This document shows positions 60,252 to 64,000 of a stretch of DNA of 64,000 bases, piece after piece. The notes under the pieces are model-generated. The model ran no database searches, had not been told where the DNA came from, and worked only from the letters and a program-made list of their open reading frames with translations. The stretch comes from [Clostridium] aerotolerans DSM 5434 (GTDB lineage Bacteria > Bacillota > Clostridia > Lachnospirales > Lachnospiraceae), in contig NZ_JHWJ01000013.1 in assembly GCF_000687555.1 (NCBI RefSeq), positions 1 to 64,000 on the forward strand, read 5' to 3'. A program made the position numbers and the translations under genes. How positions within the stretch are numbered: the stretch's first letter is position 1; each line of letters opens with the position of its first letter.

Positions 60252-62230
60252 GCAACGTCGAAACCATGTCAATTAATGCAATCCGCATCCTATCTGCAGA
60301 TGCGATCCAGAAAGCCAATTCCGGACACCCCGGACTCCCTTTAGGTTGTGCATCCGCGGCTTATGAATTATGGGCAAACCATTTAAACCATAACCCGGCT
60401 GATCCTGACTGGAAAAACAGGGACCGTTTTGTGTTATCAGGAGGCCATGGTTCCATGCTATTGTATTCCCTGCTTCACTTGTTTGGATACGGAAATCTCT
60501 CCAAAGAGGATTTAATGAATTTCCGCCAGCTTGGTTCTAAAACACCGGGACATCCGGAGTATGGCCATACGGTTGGCGTAGAAGCAACCACAGGACCTCT
60601 CGGTGCAGGTATGGGTATGGCAGTTGGTATGGCAATTGCGGAAACCCATCTGGCATCTGTATTCAATAAGGACAATTACCCAGTGGTAGACCATTACACC
60701 TATGTCCTTGGCGGAGACGGTTGTATGATGGAAGGAATCTCTTCCGAAGCCTTTTCCCTGGCAGGTACTTTAGGTCTTTCCAAGTTAATCGTTTTTTACG
60801 ATTCCAACCAGATTTCCATCGAAGGAAGCACTGACATCGCATTTACCGAGGATGTACAAAAACGCATGGAGGCGTTCCATTTCCAGACCATTACCGTAGA
60901 AGACGGCAATGATTTAGGAGCTATCGCCCGCGCCATTGAAGAGGCTAAGGCAGATACCGAGCGTCCATCCTTTATCACCATCAAGACCCAGATCGGCTTT
61001 GGCTGCCCGGCAAAGCAGGGAAAAGCAAGTGCCCATGGAGAGCCTCTTGGTGCGGATAACATCACTGCATTAAAGGAGAATTTAGGCTGGCCATCTACAG
61101 AGCCATTCTTCGTACCGGAAGAGGTATACAGCCACTATAAGAAGCTGGCTGAGGAAAAGGCTGAAACAGAAGCTGCATGGAACGTGATGTTTGCAGCTTA
61201 CTGTGAAGAATATCCGGAGATGGAAACATTATGGAATGCCTACCATGATCCAGATGGTACAGAAAAAGCCATTGAAGCCTGTGCTGATTTCTGGAAAAAG
61301 CCAGAGAAAGCAGATGCAACCAGAAATATATCCGGTCAGATCTTAAACCGTGTAAAGAATTATATTCCAAACTTAATTGGCGGTTCCGCAGACCTTGCAC
61401 CATCCAATAAGACCAACATGTCTGAGGTAGGAGACTACTCCAAAGAGGACAGAAGCGGACGCAACATGCACTTTGGTGTGAGAGAGCTTGGAATGACTGC
61501 GATCGGAAACGGTATGCTTCTTCACGGAGGACTTCGTACTTATATCGCTACCTTCTTTGTATTCAGTGATTACACAAAGCCAATGGCACGTTTGGCTTCC
61601 CTCATGGGAATTCCTCAGACCTTTGTGTTCACTCATGACAGCATCGGTGTAGGAGAAGACGGACCGACTCATGAGCCAATCGAGCAGCTTGCCATGTTAC
61701 GTGCAATGCCGAATTTCCATGTATTCCGTCCTTGTGATGAAACAGAGACAGAAGCAGCCTGGTATTCTGCACTGACCTCCAAAAAGACTCCTACCGGCCT
61801 TGTTCTTACAAGACAGAACTTAACTCCAATGCCTGGCAGCAGCAAAGAGGCATTAAAGGGCGGCTATGTGATTGATGACTGCGAAGGAACTCCTGATATC
61901 ATTCTCATTGCCAGCGGTTCTGAAGTAGAGCTTTCTGTTAAGGCAAAAGAGCTTCTCTCTGACCGTAAGGTAAGAGTCGTATCCATGCCATGTATGGATC
62001 TCTTTGAAGAGCAGACCGAGGAATATAAGGAATCCGTTCTTCCAAAGGCAGTAAGAAAGCGTGTGGCAGTAGAAGCTTTAAGTGATTTTGGCTGGGGTAA
62101 ATATGTTGGTCTTGACGGGGCATACGTGACCATGACAGGTTTTGGCGCCAGCGGTCCTGCAGGACAGTTGTTTGATCATTTTGGATTTACAGCTGAGCGG
62201 GTTGCAGAGGTGGCAAAATCCTTATCATAA
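60248..62230 (+). CDS. tkt: Transketolase
   Basis: 660 residues, TPP-dependent. The N-terminal 'KANSGHPGLPLG' with catalytic His, TPP motif 'GGDGCMMEGISSEAFSLAG', 'MFGVRELGM'-type signature (here 'HFGVRELGMTAIGNGM') and 'TFVFSDY' are all present. It transfers two-carbon units in the pentose phosphate pathway. Its start overlaps the stop of the preceding gene and AGGAGG precedes it. It is followed by the glucokinase. Confidence 0.97.
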   Translation: MSNVETMSINAIRILSADAIQKANSGHPGLPLGCASAAYELWANHLNHNPADPDWKNRDRFVLSGGHGSMLLYSLLHLFGYGNLSKEDLMNFRQLGSKTPGHPEYGHTVGVEATTGPLGAGMGMAVGMAIAETHLASVFNKDNYPVVDHYTYVLGGDGCMMEGISSEAFSLAGTLGLSKLIVFYDSNQISIEGSTDIAFTEDVQKRMEAFHFQTITVEDGNDLGAIARAIEEAKADTERPSFITIKTQIGFGCPAKQGKASAHGEPLGADNITALKENLGWPSTEPFFVPEEVYSHYKKLAEEKAETEAAWNVMFAAYCEEYPEMETLWNAYHDPDGTEKAIEACADFWKKPEKADATRNISGQILNRVKNYIPNLIGGSADLAPSNKTNMSEVGDYSKEDRSGRNMHFGVRELGMTAIGNGMLLHGGLRTYIATFFVFSDYTKPMARLASLMGIPQTFVFTHDSIGVGEDGPTHEPIEQLAMLRAMPNFHVFRPCDETETEAAWYSALTSKKTPTGLVLTRQNLTPMPGSSKEALKGGYVIDDCEGTPDIILIASGSEVELSVKAKELLSDRKVRVVSMPCMDLFEEQTEEYKESVLPKAVRKRVAVEALSDFGWGKYVGLDGAYVTMTGFGASGPAGQLFDHFGFTAERVAEVAKSLS

Positions 62231-62270
62231 ATCCGGCATCTTGATACAAAAGGAAAAGGAGCATAAGGTC

Positions 62271-63215
62271 ATGGGAATGAAATGTATTGGTGTTGACGTA
62301 GGCGGTACCTCTGTAAAGATGGGACTTTTTGAGGTTACGGGGGAGCTTTTACACAAATGGGAAGTAGGAACCAGAAAGGAAGAGGAAGGAAGATACATCC
62401 TTGATGATGTGGCTGCCTCCATCTTAAAAGAACTGGAAGAGCTTAACATTTCCATTGATCAGATTCAGGGGGCCGGGCTTGGAATACCGGGCCCTGTTCT
62501 GCCCAATGGCTATGTGGAAGTCTGCGTCAATTTAGGCTGGCGGGACCGCTACCCGGAACGGGAGTTAAGTGAACTCCTTCATGGACTGCCGGTAAAAAGC
62601 GCCAACGATGCCAATGTAGCAGCTCTGGGAGAGATGTGGCAGGGCGGCGGAAAAGGCTATCACGATATTGTTATGGTCACCTTAGGAACCGGAGTAGGGG
62701 GAGGCGTGATCATCGACGAGAAAATCGTGTCTGGAAGACATGGTCTGGCTGGAGAAATCGGACATATCCATGTCCGCAACGATGAAACAGAAACCTGCAA
62801 CTGCGGCGGTGTAGGCTGCGTGGAGCAGGTTGCAAGTGCGACTGGAATCGCCAGAGAAGCCAAACGTATGATGGAATCAAAGGATACCTTATCCTCTTTA
62901 AGAGGCTATGGCAGTCAGGTCACGGCAAAGAATGTGCTTGATGCAGCAAAGGCAGGAGATCCCCTGGCTCTGGAAGTGATGGAGGTCGTAGGACATTATC
63001 TTGGACTTTGCCTTTCTCAGGTCGCCATGACCGTAGATCCCGAAGTCTTTGTACTGGGCGGAGGCGTATCAAAAGCCGGCCAGTTCCTGATTGATATAGT
63101 CAATAAAAACTATGAAAAATTCACACCTATTTCTAAGAATAAGGGCAGTATTGTTCTGGCGACATTGGGGAATGACGCAGGAATATACGGTGCTGCAAGA
63201 CTGATTTTAGATTAG
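62271..63215 (+). CDS. glk: ROK-family glucokinase
   Basis: 314 residues of the ROK family. The ATP site is 'GVDVGGTSVKMGLFEV', the catalytic Asp lies in 'ANDANVAALGEMW', and the zinc site has Cys/His in 'GEIGHIHVRNDETETCNCGGVGCVEQ', quoted here in pieces: 'HVRNDETETCNCGGVGC'. It phosphorylates glucose from sugar uptake or breakdown. ATG 62271 with AAAGGAGCATAAGG ahead is preferred to the long frame from 62142. It lies 40 bases behind transketolase. Confidence 0.95.
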   Translation: MGMKCIGVDVGGTSVKMGLFEVTGELLHKWEVGTRKEEEGRYILDDVAASILKELEELNISIDQIQGAGLGIPGPVLPNGYVEVCVNLGWRDRYPERELSELLHGLPVKSANDANVAALGEMWQGGGKGYHDIVMVTLGTGVGGGVIIDEKIVSGRHGLAGEIGHIHVRNDETETCNCGGVGCVEQVASATGIAREAKRMMESKDTLSSLRGYGSQVTAKNVLDAAKAGDPLALEVMEVVGHYLGLCLSQVAMTVDPEVFVLGGGVSKAGQFLIDIVNKNYEKFTPISKNKGSIVLATLGNDAGIYGAARLILD

Positions 63216-63226
63216 GCGATAAACAG

Positions 63227-63280
63227 AATACCAGATATGGCTGATGCGTGTTTAAAAAGCCTTGTCTGGTATTTTTTTTC
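63227..63280 (+). terminator. Terminator of the transketolase-glucokinase unit
   Basis: Outer stem AATACCAGA / TCTGGTATT with an inner GGCT/AGCC pair and a run of eight T, starting 11 bases after the stop. Confidence 0.9.
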
Positions 63281-63309
63281 GTCCAGTCTTTTCCTGGGCC
63301 CTTCACTTA

Positions 63310-63337
63310 TTTACAATTTACTAAATTATGATATAAT
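63310..63337 (+). promoter_or_regulatory. Sigma-A promoter of the pyrophosphatase gene
   Basis: TTTACA at 63310-63315, a 16-base spacer and TATAAT at 63332-63337. It gives a leader of about 195 bases. Confidence 0.7.
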
Positions 63338-63379
63338 GGGAATACTTCACAAGACGAAACATGGGATGAAATGAGGAGA

Positions 63380-63402
63380 CCCCGGTTGTAGGACAACCAG
63401 GG
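63380..63402 (+). other. Structured leader hairpin
   Basis: CCC-C-GGTTGT / ACAACC-A-GGG: a nine-pair stem with one C-A mismatch and a three-base loop, with no T-run after it. It lies in the long leader of the pyrophosphatase gene. Confidence 0.45.
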
Positions 63403-63537
63403 CAATTATGAAAAATCTATGTGCAACTTGACTGATTAACTTGTTTAGATTGCTGTTTTTCTATACATTTAGTATAAAAAACAGATGTGAACAGGATATG
63501 AACGGCCTGTAAACAGATTATGAAAAAAGGAGATACC

Positions 63538-64000
63538 ATGGGAGACAACCATAAAAATAGGAAAACTATCGTCATCGGTCATAAAAATCCGGATACGGAT
63601 TCCATCTGCTCTGCAGTCAGCTATGCGAATTTAAAGCGGATGATTACTGGTGAGGATTATCAGCCGGGACGTGCTGGGAGAGTCAATGAAGAGACCCAGT
63701 TCGTACTGAATTATTTCGGTATGGAAGCCCCGGAACTTATAGAGAACGTAAAGACCCAGGTTCTGGATATAGAGATCCGGGAGACCAAGGGCGTAAAGAA
63801 GAAATTATCTTTAAAAAAGGCATGGAACCTGATGCAGGAAGCAAATGTAGTCACCATTCCTGCCGTTACCTCTGACGGGATTTTGGAAGGGCTGATTACA
63901 GTTGGCGATATAGCCAAATCTTATATGAACGTATATGACAGCAGTATTTTATCCAAGGCATGTACCCAGTACTCCAATATTGTGGAGACGCTGGAGGGAA
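63538..64000 (+). CDS. CBS-domain manganese inorganic pyrophosphatase (partial)
   Basis: The gene runs off the window end; 154 complete codons are visible. The N-terminal DHH-type motif 'VIGHKNPDTDSICSAV' carries His15, Asp19 and Asp21, the manganese ligands. After about residue 70 there begins a CBS domain ('MQEANVVTIPAVTSDGILEGLITVGD'), the insert that regulates this subgroup by adenine nucleotides. It hydrolyses pyrophosphate to phosphate. ATG 63538 with AAAAGGAGA ahead is clear. The leader contains a hairpin. The second half of the CBS unit and the catalytic C-terminal domain lie outside. Confidence 0.92.
   Translation, partial: MGDNHKNRKTIVIGHKNPDTDSICSAVSYANLKRMITGEDYQPGRAGRVNEETQFVLNYFGMEAPELIENVKTQVLDIEIRETKGVKKKLSLKKAWNLMQEANVVTIPAVTSDGILEGLITVGDIAKSYMNVYDSSILSKACTQYSNIVETLEG

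Overview
The window looks like a chromosomal segment of a low-to-mid GC, endospore-forming anaerobe of the Clostridia, most probably a Lachnospiraceae member close to Lacrimispora / Clostridium cluster XIVa. Four things support this: Gram-positive style AGGAGG ribosome binding sites and sigma-A promoters, spore genes (SpmA, YyaC, RicT), a clostridial fab/acc operon that uses FabK and a fused AccDA, and many CUT1 sugar transporters with their own lipoproteins. The genus is an inference; no species can be fixed from the sequence alone.

Layout. 1-1046: 3' end of a 23S rRNA gene, then seven tRNAs (Asp, Val, Thr, Tyr, fMet, Phe, Lys) and a terminator, with no 5S gene between. 1065-3587: a small conserved protein, an Orn/Lys/Arg-decarboxylase-family protein (YaaO-like) and a guanylate-kinase-like protein. 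3588-7214: a hexanucleotide repeat tract, a two-component system on the minus strand, and a divergent secreted Lys/Ala-rich repeat protein. 7243-13110: a GntR/FCD regulator divergent from hypB, a large Fe-S flavoprotein related to GltD, hypA and a polytopic membrane protein; two matching TGGT-N3-ACCA palindromes sit just downstream of the two divergent promoters. 13340-20355: a membrane-bound AraC-type regulator, an oligosaccharide ABC importer of the LplB/YtcP type and a cytosolic alpha/beta hydrolase. 20484-24009: holB, ricT, trmN6 and rsmI, a block that in Bacillus lies next to yaaO.

24018-34637 is the type II fatty-acid synthesis operon: fabH, acpP, fabK, fabD, fabG, fabF, accB, fabZ, accC, accDA and a second FabK/nitronate-monooxygenase-like gene. 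Two 17-bp palindromes matching the FabT-type operator stand at the fabH and acpP promoters, and an intrinsic terminator lies inside the operon between accB and fabZ. 35103-39968 encodes a 1621-residue SLH-anchored surface protein with an internal duplication. 40594-46036 holds a cytosolic BNR/sialidase-like protein, an XRE regulator with a P-type cation ATPase, and a lone spmA. 46175-50380 has a second CUT1 sugar importer convergent with a secreted PL9 pectate lyase.

50652-64000 is mostly housekeeping: a TSCPD protein, mtnN, pgi, a lipoprotein, small and coiled-coil proteins of unknown function, the spore protease YyaC, a membrane LysM protein with a possible dead MPN-like domain, a membrane beta-propeller-like protein, transketolase, a ROK glucokinase and the start of a CBS-type manganese pyrophosphatase. 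I see no prophage, insertion sequence, CRISPR array or integrase. The best candidate for an undescribed system is the GntR-hypB-flavoprotein-hypA-membrane protein cluster: nickel-insertion chaperones tied to an NAD(P)H-type Fe-S flavoenzyme and a membrane protein, with no nickel enzyme beside them and an apparently self-contained operator switch.
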